Shown here: one piece after another, positions 22,881-33,909 of the stretch
Numbering within the stretch: position 1 is the first letter of the stretch
How the letters are laid out: each line of letters begins with the position of its first letter
Notes under the pieces: generated by a model
Told to the model about the DNA's origin: nothing
Databases searched by the model: none
Seen by the model: only the letters and a program-made list of their open reading frames with translations
Assembly (NCBI GenBank): GCA_947069175.1
Contig: CAMTDV010000012.1
Coordinates: forward strand, 40,890,341 to 40,954,340
Source: Scalesia atractyloides
Taxonomy: Eukaryota; Streptophyta; Magnoliopsida; Asterales; Asteraceae
Length of the DNA stretch: 64,000 nucleotides
Direction: 5' to 3'
Program-made: the position numbers and the translations under genes

Positions 22881-24182
22881 TACCTTGCCAGGATGATACC
22901 GAATTTCACAGTCGTAGTCGTTGAGAAGTTCGACCCATCTTCGTTGCCTCATATTCAACTCCTTTTGGTTGAAGATATGTTGGAGACTTTTGTGGTCAGT
23001 GTATATTTCACACTTGGTACCATAAAGGTAATGTCTCCATATCTTGAGAACGAACACAACGGCTCCAAGTTCCAGGTCGTGGGTGGTGTAATTCTTCTCA
23101 TGAACTTTGAGTTGCCTAGAGGCATAGGCTATCACTTTTCCTCTTTGCATCAATACATAGCCTAGCCCTTGCCCCGATGGGTCGCAATATACCACAAAGT
23201 CATCGCAACCCTCAGGGAGTGTGAGGATAGGTGCGTCACAAAGTTTTTGCTTTAGAGTTTGGAAGGCTTCCTCTTGTTTAGGTCCCCATATGAAGGGTTT
23301 TCCTTTATGAGTCAAAGCCGTGAGTGGTACAGCAATACGGGAAAAATTGGCAATGAAGCGGCGATAGTAACCAGCCAAACCAAGAAATGACCTTACTTCG
23401 GTAGGGGTACGTGGCGCTTGCCATTCCTGCACTGCCTTGATTTTTGAAGGATCGACATGAATTCCCTTGTCATTGACGACATGTCAAAGGAATTGTACTT
23501 CTCCTAACCAGAATTCGCATTTTGAGAACTTAGCGTAGAGCTTTTCAGTCATTAAGAGTGTAAGGATGAGTCGAAGGTGTCGTTCATGATCGGATTTAGA
23601 CTTGGAGTAGATAAGGATGTCGTCGATGAAGACTATGACGAAACGGTCGAGGTAGGGTTTGCATACCCTATTCATTAGATCCATGAAGACAGCGGGGGCG
23701 TTGGTTAAACCGAAAGGCATGACCATGAACTCGTAATGACCATAACGAGTCCGGAAAGCGGTTTTTGGGATATATTCTTCGTGCACTCTAAGCTGATGAT
23801 AACCAGAACGAAGGTCGATTTTTGAAAAGCAGGTGGCGCCTTGAAGTTAGTCTAGGAGGTCATCGATGCGAGGTAGTGGATAGCGATTTTTAACCGTTAA
23901 CTTGTTGAGTTCTCTATAATCAATGCACATGCGAAACGTTCCATCTTTCTTCTTCACAAAGAGAACAGGTGCACCCCAAGGCGAGGAGCTAGGACGTATG
24001 AATTCTTTGTCAGTCAGCTCTTGCAGTTGACTGGCCAGCTCTTGCATTTCGGATGGGGCTAACCTATAAGGAGATTTTGCGACTGGTGTAGCGCCAGGTA
24101 CAAGATCGATGCGGAATTCGACTTCTCTCACAAGAGGAAGTCCTGAAATGTCGTCGGGAAAGACTTGTGGGAATTCTTTCAC
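22809..24182 (-). pseudogene. Gypsy reverse transcriptase and RNase H
   Basis: Continuation of the same polyprotein. RT motifs: PWGAPVLFVKKKD, R-M-C-I-D-Y-R-E-L-N-K-L, F-G-L-T-N-A-P and the catalytic F-I-D-D (about 23620). RNase H follows, with W-G-P-K-Q-E-E-A-F, Y-C-D-P-S-G-Q-G-L-G and Y-T-D-H-K-S-L. Breaks: TAG at about 23847 (in place of a usual Gln), TGA at about 23484 (in place of a usual Gly) and the frameshift near 22880 where HPGK should run into V-V-A-D-A-L-S. The domains are otherwise well conserved, so the element is young but inactive. Confidence 0.93.
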
Positions 24183-24269
24183 AACTGGGATATCTTCGAG
24201 TTTCCTCTCCTTGTTTCCCTTTTTGACGACGTGAGTTAGGAATGCGACATAGTTCTTGCGGAGATATCT

Positions 24270-24683
24270 TCAGGCTTGAAGGCAGGACATTAGTTTGAGT
24301 CCTTTCGAAGGGGTTTCCCCAAAAATACGTAGGGTCTGATTGTCTGCGAGAGGAATGCAAATGAACTTTTCATGGCACACTACTTCAGCGTGATGCTGGC
24401 TGAGCCAGTCCATACCAATTATAACATCGAAACTTCCCAACTTCATAGGAATAAGGTCAATTGAAAAATCGTGATCGTTTAGAGTGAGGGTACAATTGCG
24501 TATAACAGAATTTAATGAAACGGGTTTTCCGTCAGCAACTTCCACCGTTAGAGATTCCATGAGATTAACACGAGTTTGGTTGAGGATAGGTTCAAATTCT
24601 AAGGACACAAAGCTCTTATCCGCACTAGTATCGAATATTATGGATGCATAACTACCATTGATGAGAAACGTACCATTGACCAC
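24270..24683 (-). pseudogene. Gypsy aspartic protease region
   Basis: Retroviral-type aspartic protease between gag and RT. The active-site motif reads F-D-T-S-A-D-K-S-F, retaining the catalytic Asp, and the downstream I-I-G-M-D-W-L motif is present. The frame is closed by TGA at about 24270, just before the segment linking protease to RT, and opened upstream after the gag stop. In intact relatives gag, protease and pol form one frame. Confidence 0.9.
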
Positions 24684-24749
24684 GTTGTTGTCAGCCCTAG
24701 CTTGGTTGGCATTGATGTTGAAAGCTCTTCCTCTGGCAGATGGAGGAGC

Positions 24750-26033
24750 TTAGTTAGCTTGGTTTACCGGGTTTGCTTGAGCTTGGGCATGGATGATGTT
24801 CACCAAGCGTGGACAAGTGTTCCTGAAGTGGTTTGGGTCCCCACAGTTGTAACAAGCTCGCATGGGTTGCATCATGGGGTAGTTGGGTTGGTAGTAAGTT
24901 TGGGCTACGTGTTGTGCAGGTGGTAGAAGTAAGGGTTGTTGGGCTTGACCCACTATCTGATTGTGGGTTTGGGTTGGAGGTTGATTACGGTTCATTCTTT
25001 GAAGGGTACGACAGGTTTGGATGGTGTGACCCGCACGGCCACAGCTTGTGCAATGTTGGCAGGGATTTTCGGGAGGGTGATGGTATTGACAACGGTTGCA
25101 TTTTGGGTGTGGGCCGGTGTATGGCTTTTTGAATGGTGCAGCTGAAGGAGCAATTTGGGTGATTGGTGCAGCAGTGATAGGAGGGTTGGTTTGAGTGACA
25201 GCAAAATTCTTGCTGTTTCGTTTCCTCTTACCAGCAAACTTCGAGGAGGAGACTAGGTGGTTTGTAGTTGGGGCCTCAATGGGTGCTTTCTTCTTCTCAT
25301 CTTTGAATTTGCCGTTTCGGATACGATTCTCAGTGAGTTCTGTAGCTAATTCCATTGCGGCTTCAAGTGTTGCAGGCGAAGTGCTTAAAACCGAATCTTG
25401 GATTTTCGAGGGGAGACCTCGAATGTAATGTTCAACCAAGCGGTACAAGGGGGTGAACAAATTAGGGATCATCTGGTTCAGCTCGAGAAATCTCTTATTA
25501 TAGGATGTGTGATCTCCTTCCTTTTGTTTCAGTGAGTGGAATTCGTCTTCCAGCTTTTTGATTTCGCTTCTTGGACAGAAGCATCTTGTCATGAGTTCCC
25601 TTAACTCTTCCCATGTTAAGGCCATGGCATCTTCAACTCCTCGTTTACCTTTTTCCGTGTTCCACCAGGTAAGGGCTACCCCAAACAGTCTTCCCGTTGC
25701 ATAACGTACCTTACGGTCCTCGGGACAATCGCAATTGAGGAAAGTGTTCTCCATTTCTTCAAACCAGTGAAGGAGGGCGGTAACACCTTCGGTCCCTTCA
25801 TACTTTGGGGGATCGCAAGATTTGAAGTGTTTGTAGGAGCACTTTTTGGAAGGAGGGTTGGCGACGCTCTGGTCTTCTTGATTGGGAGGGTTGATGGGAT
25901 TTGCGGTGAGAGCTTGTTGAACTTGAATCACGATGTCAGGAAGCACTGCGGCCATTTGTTTAGCAATTTGTGTGGCCAAGCGTTCATTTGATCTTCCTGA
26001 CTTTCTACCTCCACGTAGTTGCCTAGCCGACAT
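24750..26033 (-). pseudogene. Gypsy gag, nearly full length
   Basis: 427-residue open frame starting at 26033 and stopping at TAA (24750-24752). It begins MSARQLRGGRKSGR, contains the capsid-like segment (A-L-T-W-W-N-T-E-K, W-E-E-L-R-E-L-M-T-R-C-F-C-P-R), a first Cys/His cluster (H-P-K-C-N-R-C-Q-Y-H-H) and a classic CCHC zinc knuckle, C-Y-N-C-G-D-P-N-H-F-R-N-T-C. It would package element RNA into particles in the cytoplasm. Intact relatives read through into protease, so the TAA, probably a Gln codon with C changed to T, separates gag from pol. Confidence 0.9.
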
Positions 26034-26846
26034 CTACAGGAACATACATAGGAAGATTGTGAGTTTAAGAATTTTCTAGGTGTCATGTGTCGTAAAAAGA
26101 ATGAAAAACAACATAATTGGCAATAATTTAACTACATCCATAGGATGTTTTGGGTTTGCTCATGTTTGGGCCTCCAATGTCCCCCATACCGTTGCCTGTG
26201 TAGTCATGTGGGCCCCATGACTATTGGGCTTGGTAGGATTCACATTGGTGTCGGCGGATTAACACTCGCATCACCCGAATGAAAATCGTAAAATATGATT
26301 ACGAGATGTATGGTAGGAGGGTGTCCAGGTGTAGACACAATGACAACTCAAAGTGGGGTTAGCTCACACGACGTTTGGTATAGCATGCTTTGGCCTAATA
26401 GGTCCTTCGTACTCTCATCGTTAGTCCCCAGGTAGGCAAACTGGTCCTTTATTTTGGATTTATACGAATGCCAAGCCTAGACAGGACTTTTCGACTACCG
26501 GTACTCGTACCCTTCCAGTTACTACATGCCCGTCATGAGAACTCACTTTGATGTGATTTGAAAAAAATACAAAAATCATTGAAAAAATCATGGGAATCGT
26601 GAGGTGTGTGCTCTCATGGATATGATATGTTATGAGGATATGATTCATGATGAGCATTGCATAATAACATGTATTTGTGAGCATGCTTGCATAACATTGA
26701 GTGTGAAAATAAACATAAAGCATATAAACATCATGAATTTTGTATGTAACGCATAAACAATTTAAAATTTAATCAACTATAGTATAGGCTCTAAGGGTCT
26801 AATAACCTATCCTATATCCCTATAGTCACAAGCTCTGATACCAATC
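26034..26846 (-). other. Gypsy untranslated leader with primer-binding site
   Basis: Non-coding leader between gag and the 5' LTR. Directly beside the LTR (26832-26844) the minus strand reads TGGTATCAGAGCT, a full match to the initiator-tRNA-Met primer-binding site of plant gypsy elements. This fixes the LTR at 26847 as the 5' LTR of a minus-strand element. Confidence 0.85.
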
Positions 26847-27859
26847 TGTCACACCCCGACCCGCAGCGGAATAAAAGTCGGGACATAATTGGGTTATCAC
26901 CAAAGCTCATGATGTTTACTAAGATGTTTCATATTTATTAAATTCAAATTACAAACTTAAATATCCAAAACAAAATTCATACAATTACAAGAAAATGAAA
27001 CTACATAATTATTCCAAAGCATAAACTTGTTTATTCTTCTAGGCCTTCCTAAGTGTTTCCTGTCTCAGCTGGATCACCTGTATCATGTGTAAAACGGGGA
27101 GATTTTGGGTCAACAAAAGTTGGCGAGTGAACCTTGATAAAACATATTTCTTTACTAATTTCTTGTTTTATTTAATAAAAAAAATTCGTGCTATAATCAC
27201 ATGTGAGCAAACATATACAGATAAACAAACACAAACCACTTTGGATGAGTATATGACATGAATGATGATGTATGTGAGATCAAGGCTCAATCAAATGGAG
27301 CCGATCTAACAAGGCTCCTGATGCTCAACCCGTATCCCACGGGGAACTGATGGGCCTAATGGAATGCGTGCACTGAAAATGATAAATCCAATCTACATAT
27401 AATTCACACAACAATTGATACACATTTGATCACGGATATGATGTATGCACAAGTGTTTAAATAAAATAAAAGAATTATACGACACATGATACACCCCAAA
27501 ACATGATTAAAACGGGGAATTGGTAGAGATTCACTCACAATGGGTGCGTTCTTTGATGACGATGAAGGCGCATGAATTTATGATTCAATCGACGAGGGAA
27601 AAACTAACCTAGATAATAACAAAATGATTCGATAAATAAATAAATTTTATTTGAGATTAATATTTTTAATTAGTGCTCTTAATGGGATTTTTAGATTTAT
27701 TTTTGTGAGTTTAAGGAAATTTTCAAACTTTAAAAATTCTATTTTTAAGTATTTTTAATTAATTTTTCAATTAAATAAATAAATAAAAATAATAAAAATT
27801 GGGTTGACTTTCTGACAATTGATCGGGTCTGACCGGTCAGACTGTGTTTATTCTATGCG

Positions 27860-27932
27860 GCTAGTGAGGTTCGAACCCGGGACCTCTCGTATACGTGCAC
27901 GCAGCTCTACCAACTGAGCTACGTGTCTAACC
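27860..27932 (-). other. tRNA-like module 1 in gypsy LTR
   Basis: On the minus strand a perfect A-box, TAGCTCAGTTGG (27910-27921), lies in a D-arm-like hairpin (GCTC...GAGC) and is followed about 32 bases on by a B-box-like AGGTCCCGGGTTCGAACC (27867-27884). The T-stem and acceptor stem do not pair properly, so it is tRNA-like rather than a functional tRNA. It is preceded by TTAGACAC, shared with modules 2 and 3. Confidence 0.7.
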
Positions 27933-28027
27933 TGAAATATTCTCTGTTTTAATTATATATATATATACTAATTAACCTTAAACCTTATTTGGTTTTTATT
28001 AAAAATGATTTATATGGTCGAACCGGT

Positions 28028-28101
28028 TGCAGAGACCCGGAGTCGAACTCGGGACCTTCGTTCGAGTGCGCACAGCCCAACCAGTTGGGCTGTGTGTCTA
28101 A
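28028..28101 (-). other. tRNA-like module 2 in gypsy LTR
   Basis: The minus strand begins TTAGACACACAGCCCAACTGG, forming a D-arm-like hairpin (AGCCCAACTGGTTGGGCT), and about 30 bases on has GGTCCCGAGTTCGACTCCGGG (about 28037-28057), a near-consensus B-box in a partly paired T-arm. Acceptor pairing is not evident. It lies about 171 bp from module 1. Confidence 0.65.
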
Positions 28102-28197
28102 TCTGTTTAACTACTGGATTATATTCCTTTTATGTATATACTGTAACTTGATCTGATTAGGTTTTAAAAATGTTGGTTTTATTTCTGAAAGTCGGTA

Positions 28198-28268
28198 ACG
28201 TGTGCGATTCGAACCCGGGACGTGTGTATTGTATTTGCACACAGTCCACCGCTAGACTGTGTGTCTAA
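28198..28268 (-). other. tRNA-like module 3 in gypsy LTR
   Basis: The minus strand begins TTAGACACACAGTCTAGCGG, with a D-arm-like hairpin (CAGTC...GACTG), a five-pair anticodon-like stem (GTGTG...CACAC) and GTCCCGGGTTCGAATCGC as B-box region (about 28204-28221). Acceptor pairing is lacking. It lies about 167 bp from module 2. Confidence 0.65.
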
Positions 28269-28725
28269 CCGGTTAAATATCCGATTTTAATTATATCAAT
28301 ACACATATTCAACTTCATCTTCTTCACTTAAAAATTTCCGACAGTGATTCCGGCTAAACGAACTGAATTAACAGTTTCGATTATTGTGTTGAGCAATTAG
28401 ATTACTAAGCAAGAGATAGCAAGAAGGTTTAGATGTTATACCAATCGGCAGTGAGGCTTCGGTTCTCCAGTGATATTCCGGCGAGTGCGAGAATTTCCGG
28501 CGACGTTGTCTGAGACAGATTCTGGTTGATCGATTAAGGTTAATACATGCCGAATCATGGATTACAAAAAAAAGAGTTGAGATTTATACCGATTAGGAGT
28601 AAAGCCTCGGTTCTCCGGTGAAATTCCGGCGAATGCGAAAATCTCCGGCGACGTGTTTTGGAAGGAATAAAGCTTCGGAAACGAACGTGGTTCTGAGCGA
28701 AAGGTTTTCAGGAAGTTCAAGTGGG

Positions 28726-28733
28726 TATTTATA
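28726..28733 (-). promoter_or_regulatory. TATA box of the gypsy LTR
   Basis: TATAAATA on the minus strand, inside the LTR and upstream of tRNA-like modules 1-3. It is the most plausible Pol II core promoter of the element. A comparable box lies at 10860-10867 in the solo LTR. Confidence 0.55.
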
Positions 28734-28990
28734 AGGAGGAACAGCTGATTTGGGTTTGAATTAAGGTCAAAGTTCGCGGTCAATGATTTCCGACGGTTTT
28801 TGACTGAAATTGATTGCCGGCAACGGTTATAACTGATGTCGAATTTAGTTTGTGCGTTTCAGTCAAAGGAAAAATAGCCAAAATCGCGGTGTTCCGGTTT
28901 TTCCGGTGATTGCGGGTTCTGGGCGCTGATTTACAAATTTGAGTTTCGGTTTTTATTATAAATGTTATTCGTTTCAGTATTAAACACAAA

Positions 28991-29068
28991 AGTGGCGTGT
29001 GGCGGAGTGGTGTGGTGTGTGTTTGACTTTGCGGGAGACCCGGGTTCGAGACCCGGCGGCTCCATTTT
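28991..29068 (+). other. tRNA-like module 4 in gypsy LTR, opposite strand
   Basis: Plus-strand A-box TGGCGGAGTGG (29000-29010) and B-box GGGTTCGAGACC (29042-29053). The T-arm is perfect, with CCGGG pairing to CCCGG around a 7-base loop TTCGAGA. It ends CGGCTCCA followed by TTTT, a possible Pol III terminator. It resembles a tRNA-Ser/Leu-type sequence, but I could not form a good acceptor stem. Confidence 0.65.
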
Positions 29069-29247
29069 ATTTTCTATTCACTTATTTTTATTATTTATTA
29101 ATTATGGTTTTTAAATTCTAAAATGTTTATTAATTATGTATTATTTAAAATAATCTGAACAATAAATACGCAACGAAAATTTATAACTGAATACTTGGTT
29201 ATTAAACGAAGCGGGTTTTGAAACCCGTTTTTTTTACGAATGTTACA

Positions 29248-31018
29248 AGGTAAGCTATCATGCAATACTAATTGTCAAACCCAAGTGTCCACAAGAATTA
29301 ACTGTCCCTCGTCACACAAAGTAATGAGACTAAAGTATGAATAAGAATAAGAATCAGCTTAAGCTTAACAATACCCCGACGGGCGGTGTGCTACTCCTAT
29401 AGCGCTATACATGTTAAGTTGGGGCTAGCTAAGTTAATGACAAGAATCATGTATGAATCTAGCATGAACCTAAGCATGACAATAAGCATGTATAATGGAT
29501 CAAGTGTATAAAGCATGTAGTGTGTGTATTCGTGTATTTTATAAGTTAACATGTTACAACCCAAATTGTGTAAAAAGGGAAATGGGTCAAGCGTACTCAC
29601 GGTTTTGCAAGCTTCCACTTGGTAATTTTCGTAAAGAGTTTGGAGAATTGGGGGATCACCGAGTTATCCTACAAGAGGAAAACGTGGGTTGGTAAATAAT
29701 AGGATAATAACGGATGATTAAGAATTTAAATACACCAAAGTATGTATACGAGAAAATAACCACCTAGACTTAATACTCGTTCTGACACTATGATACCCGT
29801 TCAGGTTGATGTGTTTTCATGGGTTAAGATACCCATTAGAATCGTAACAAGAAATTAAGTACTTAGGTAATGTAACCTAGTACCATGACGGACAATCATT
29901 CGATTATCATCAAGGGTTCGGTTAATGTATCTATATATGTATATACGTAATAAGTAGATCATAAACATCATGGAAGTTCATATAAGTCATGCAGGGAGGT
30001 AGGATGATAACCTTCCTTTAACCTTTTTCGTATAGTTCACCAATGCACAAGTTGTCACAGGGACAACGAGGATGGTCATGAATAAGTTAAAACGAAAATA
30101 AAAATTGTAAAATAGTCAACATCATCAAGTGAGGCGGTGGATTGAAGGTACGATAGCCAAGGCTTCCAAGTAATCACACGCTACCAACTCAAGTCTTGTT
30201 TCAAGAACAAGCTTGGAAGGATACAACACTTATGGGTTAAAACCCTATTAAAATGGAAAGTTTCTTACACTTGTGACCTCATACATGGTGATGTTCCATG
30301 TTAGTTTTCTATGGAAAACCTATGGGAACACTCCTAAGGTGTTCCAAGTGTTTAGAAGGAAGAAAGAGTAAAGAAGAGAGGTGAAGGTGAGTTAGAACTC
30401 ACTTGAAAGTCTTGAACTTTCAGAATTGAGAGAGAGATTTAGAGAGATAGATGAATGTTTGAGGTGTGAAATGAGAGTGGGAGGAGATGGGTATTTATAG
30501 TTGAGGTTAGGGGGTGAGTTAGGTGGGTGTATTTAATGCAAGAAACACAAAATTGCCCAATCCATGAGCTAGAAACAACCAACTCCGGATTAAGCCCTCT
30601 AGCGGGGCGCGAGAGACTGAAGGGGGCACGGTCGCGGGCCGCGAGGTGTGTAATTCCATAAACTTCTTTTTTTTTGACACTTTTAGCCCCTGAACTTGGT
30701 TTTCCTTCATTTCATGCTATAACATGATATTTTTGCATGTTTTAAGTGTATAAAGTATATGTAAGTATATTTTAGGTATCAAGTATGAATGTATGAATAT
30801 TTGCACGTATAACAAGTATCGGTTTGTATGTAAACACGTATTTAACAATTGAATGCATGTAAGACAAGTATGTATCAAGTATGAGTTTTATTACGATCAA
30901 AGTCTCGGATTACAAGTTTGGAAAAGTAATACGAATACGATACGAATACAAGTTTCCATAAGTAGAATTACGATTACACTTTCTAATTAAGGGAAGTACG
31001 AAAAAGCGAGGCGTTACA
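29248..31018 (-). mobile_element. Partial copy of the solo LTR, start replaced
   Basis: Corresponds to 9621-11386 of the solo LTR, including the end GCGTTACA (31018) and the following ACTTG (31019-31023), which is the right half of the target duplication. The first about 340 bp of the LTR and the left ACTTG are missing; another gypsy LTR ends directly at 29247 instead. Confidence 0.9.
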
Positions 31019-31023
31019 ACTTG

Positions 31024-33909
31024 TATAAGAAACAAACGATTAGACCTTAAGTGTCTTGATGAGGTAGGATACTTGTAGGTCGGAAACGATTCATTGGATA
31101 TTGAGCATTGCTATAGTTGCACGGAATACAAGTAGTGAGTTTCATGACCCCTCTTTAAATATTTTGTTTTCATAATTTAGGGAGAGATACATCTTGCTCA
31201 AATGGTATGATAGTTAAGGAACGAAATCAACTAGATCATTACATGTGTATAAGTGGTAGTGCATTTAGTAGCCATTAATCACATCACGAACCGCGGAACA
31301 ATCAGGTAGATCTATCGAGTCTGGGCAAACTCCACTCCTGGTCCGTGATACCTTGTGGGAGTGCTTTTGTGTCCTACTAGTCGCACATCACTAGAATTTA
31401 GTGATTTTGTACGGCGCAACAAACATTTTCAAGGTTCGGTTACTAGCTTATGTTGACACATACATTAATGTCTAAAACATTAATTTGATCAACGAATTTG
31501 ATTGACTACCGTCAAAAGTTTACAAATGTTTTATTTGAAGATTTGTTTGTATTAAGAAAACCTTTGAACTCACTGACATTATATTGATATTTTACTTAAC
31601 ATGTATTTCAGGGAAATAAACAATGTCACATGGTTTGGAACACAAGGACTAGGATTGCATAAACGATGTCATTTTGGAGGGTTTGTCTTATATCTCTCGC
31701 AAGGGCGTGCCCAAACTTTCATAATGGTTCACCTATTTTCAATTATATTTTCAGGCTCACGCCCTAGTGATTATAAGAAAACCAACTACATACTATTAGA
31801 TTACTAACGCAACTACATACCATAAATTGCAAAAGAAACCAAAATTACTATAATTGCATACCATATCATCTAAATACTTTTCAGGTAACACAATATTTTC
31901 TTTTGAAATAAGATACAACCTACCTAGATCCATATCTAAGTAAACAAATAGAATTAAAAGTTACCATATCATCTAAATATTTTTGAAGTAACACAATATT
32001 TTCTTTTGAAATAAGATACAACTTGCCTAGATCCATTTCTAAGTAAACAAATGAAATTAAAAGTTGCTCAGAGCCATTGCCAAAGCGTTGACTATGACCA
32101 CCTTCTCTACAAACTTCTCCTTTTTCTCCCGGAGCCGCCAAGGCCAAAATGTCGAGTATCACAAACATAGTGCCGGTAAAGAGTTTCCTGCGAAGAAACA
32201 ATGTTTTCTACTCTCTTTATAGAAAACGACAACCATCAGGTATCGCAGTTGAGAGTGTAATTCCCTACGTATCATCGGCCCTAACTTGCTCAACAATGTC
32301 ATGGTGTAGAATGACATCTAGCAAATATCAAATATGTAATCGTGTTACTATATATTTTAGCATTCATGTTAAAAAAACAAAACCCCAACTAAAAAACACC
32401 TTACATAAAATGTGAAGTTTCACAAAACAAAAAGTTGTTCATCTTGACATTGCCTCCACTGATTGAACTTTTCTTAGTAAGTGCCTTCAAATTCCGAAAA
32501 AATTACCCCCGGCGATAATTCCTTCGTTTTCAATTTATTTTTGAAATAGGAAAAGAAAATCTGAAAAAAAAAACTCATCATATACCAAAAAGGTGGACAA
32601 CTGTAAATTCGAATATTGAAAAATTTGTACGTTAGATATGTTTATGAAATATTTTCATAATAATATAATAGTACACCTATTCAGAGCAACCTGGCAAAAA
32701 GAATTGAAACATTCCACAAAAGAAAAGGATCATACTTTCTTGTAAAAAGATTGAAAAACACCTATGGTTTCTTGCCAAAAGGATCACACTTTCGGGCAAA
32801 TTATGAATTAACTGTAAATTCTATCTAAATGTTCTTCTAGCTTCTATCTATTTTCTTTGGACCATTTGGTCAACAATTCGGTTCGTATGTGGTACCCATT
32901 TCATCCAAGGGCACATGGTTTGTTTTTGCCCACCCCTTCTTGATCCATCATTCAGTTCCTGCACGTTCAAAAATCCCTGATGCATCACTCGACTAAACCC
33001 AACAGTCTGGAACATTTCCTTTCACCATTAATTGCAATTCTCAATACCATTTAGTGTCAGGAGTCGATTTCTCTCTTCCAATCCCACATGAACACCACAA
33101 GTTATGTCTAATTTTTTTATTCTTCAAGAAACTAAAAACGGTTTTTACTTTTCAAGTTCAAAGAGATGAGGAATCAGATCCTTTAAAGGTTTGTAACCAA
33201 CTCTCCTCCTAAGCAAATTGTCACCACCTACCATGTTAGACTCATTCTATTCCCACACCCCTAAATTTTTATTCCTACACCATTTTCACTCCATCTCTCT
33301 CTACATATCTACGTATATATAGAGAGAGATAGAGGAAGTGATGCGTGAATATTAACACCCTTATTTTATTTTCCATTTTTACAAAAGTGGCTCACATACC
33401 TAGAGCCTGGTGTTTTTCCAAGATTGCACAAATTAGTATAATTGACATTGTGGAATGCTTTAATGACTTAGGAGCTTTGAACATTTAAAAGAAGGTAAAA
33501 TGGGAGGATCCCTTGTACAACTTCCAATTAAAGCCTCCCCCCAAACGAAAGGGTTTCATCCCTCCGTACACTTTATTTCTGTTTGAACCTGTTAATGATA
33601 CTTAGAACGATGGAGCAGTCCAATTCTGTTTGTTTTAAAATTACAGAACCGGTCCTGTCCACGTTGGGGTTAGTTTCTTAACACATTTCACAACAATTGA
33701 TGAAAACACAAAGAGACATTAATGAAAACACAAGATAGTCATCAAACAAGAAGATCAGAGGTTTAAAGTTTGAAAACAGAGTGCACACACAAAGTAGGGT
33801 AGCAAAGCAAACAAACCCAATAGAATCCCATTTATAGCAAAAGCTATTTGTAGGGCCTGGAGAGGGTGTGATGTTATTTTAACAGCAGCATTAGTGTCTA
33901 GGGAGAATT
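31024..33909. other. 3' flank of AGO1 copy 2, no further gene seen
   Basis: Counterpart of 11392-14276. It contains the two-unit 103-bp tandem repeat at 31860-32065 and unrecognised short open frames around 32080-32310. The end adjoining 33910 probably includes the AGO1 3' UTR. Confidence 0.45.
31860..32065. repeat. Tandem repeat, two units of 103 bp (copy 2)
   Basis: Same repeat as at 12228-12433: ACCATATCATC starts at 31860 and 31963. Confidence 0.88.

Larger units (their letters stand above)
26847..29247 (-). mobile_element. Gypsy 5' LTR (2401 bp) containing tRNA-like modules
   Basis: Minus-strand LTR from TGTAACATTCG (29247) to GGGGTGTGACA (26847), next to a perfect primer-binding site. 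A TATA box (TATAAATA on the minus strand) sits at 28726-28733. Downstream of it, in the part that should be transcribed as R/U5 leader, are three tRNA-like modules about 170 bp apart; a fourth, on the opposite strand, lies upstream of the TATA box. The outer LTR end coincides with the start of duplication copy 2. The matching 3' LTR is absent because the element is cut off at 21611. Confidence 0.85.

Noticed and set aside
27860..29068. Functional tRNA genes
   Set aside because: A/B boxes are good but acceptor stems do not pair, so they are called tRNA-like only.
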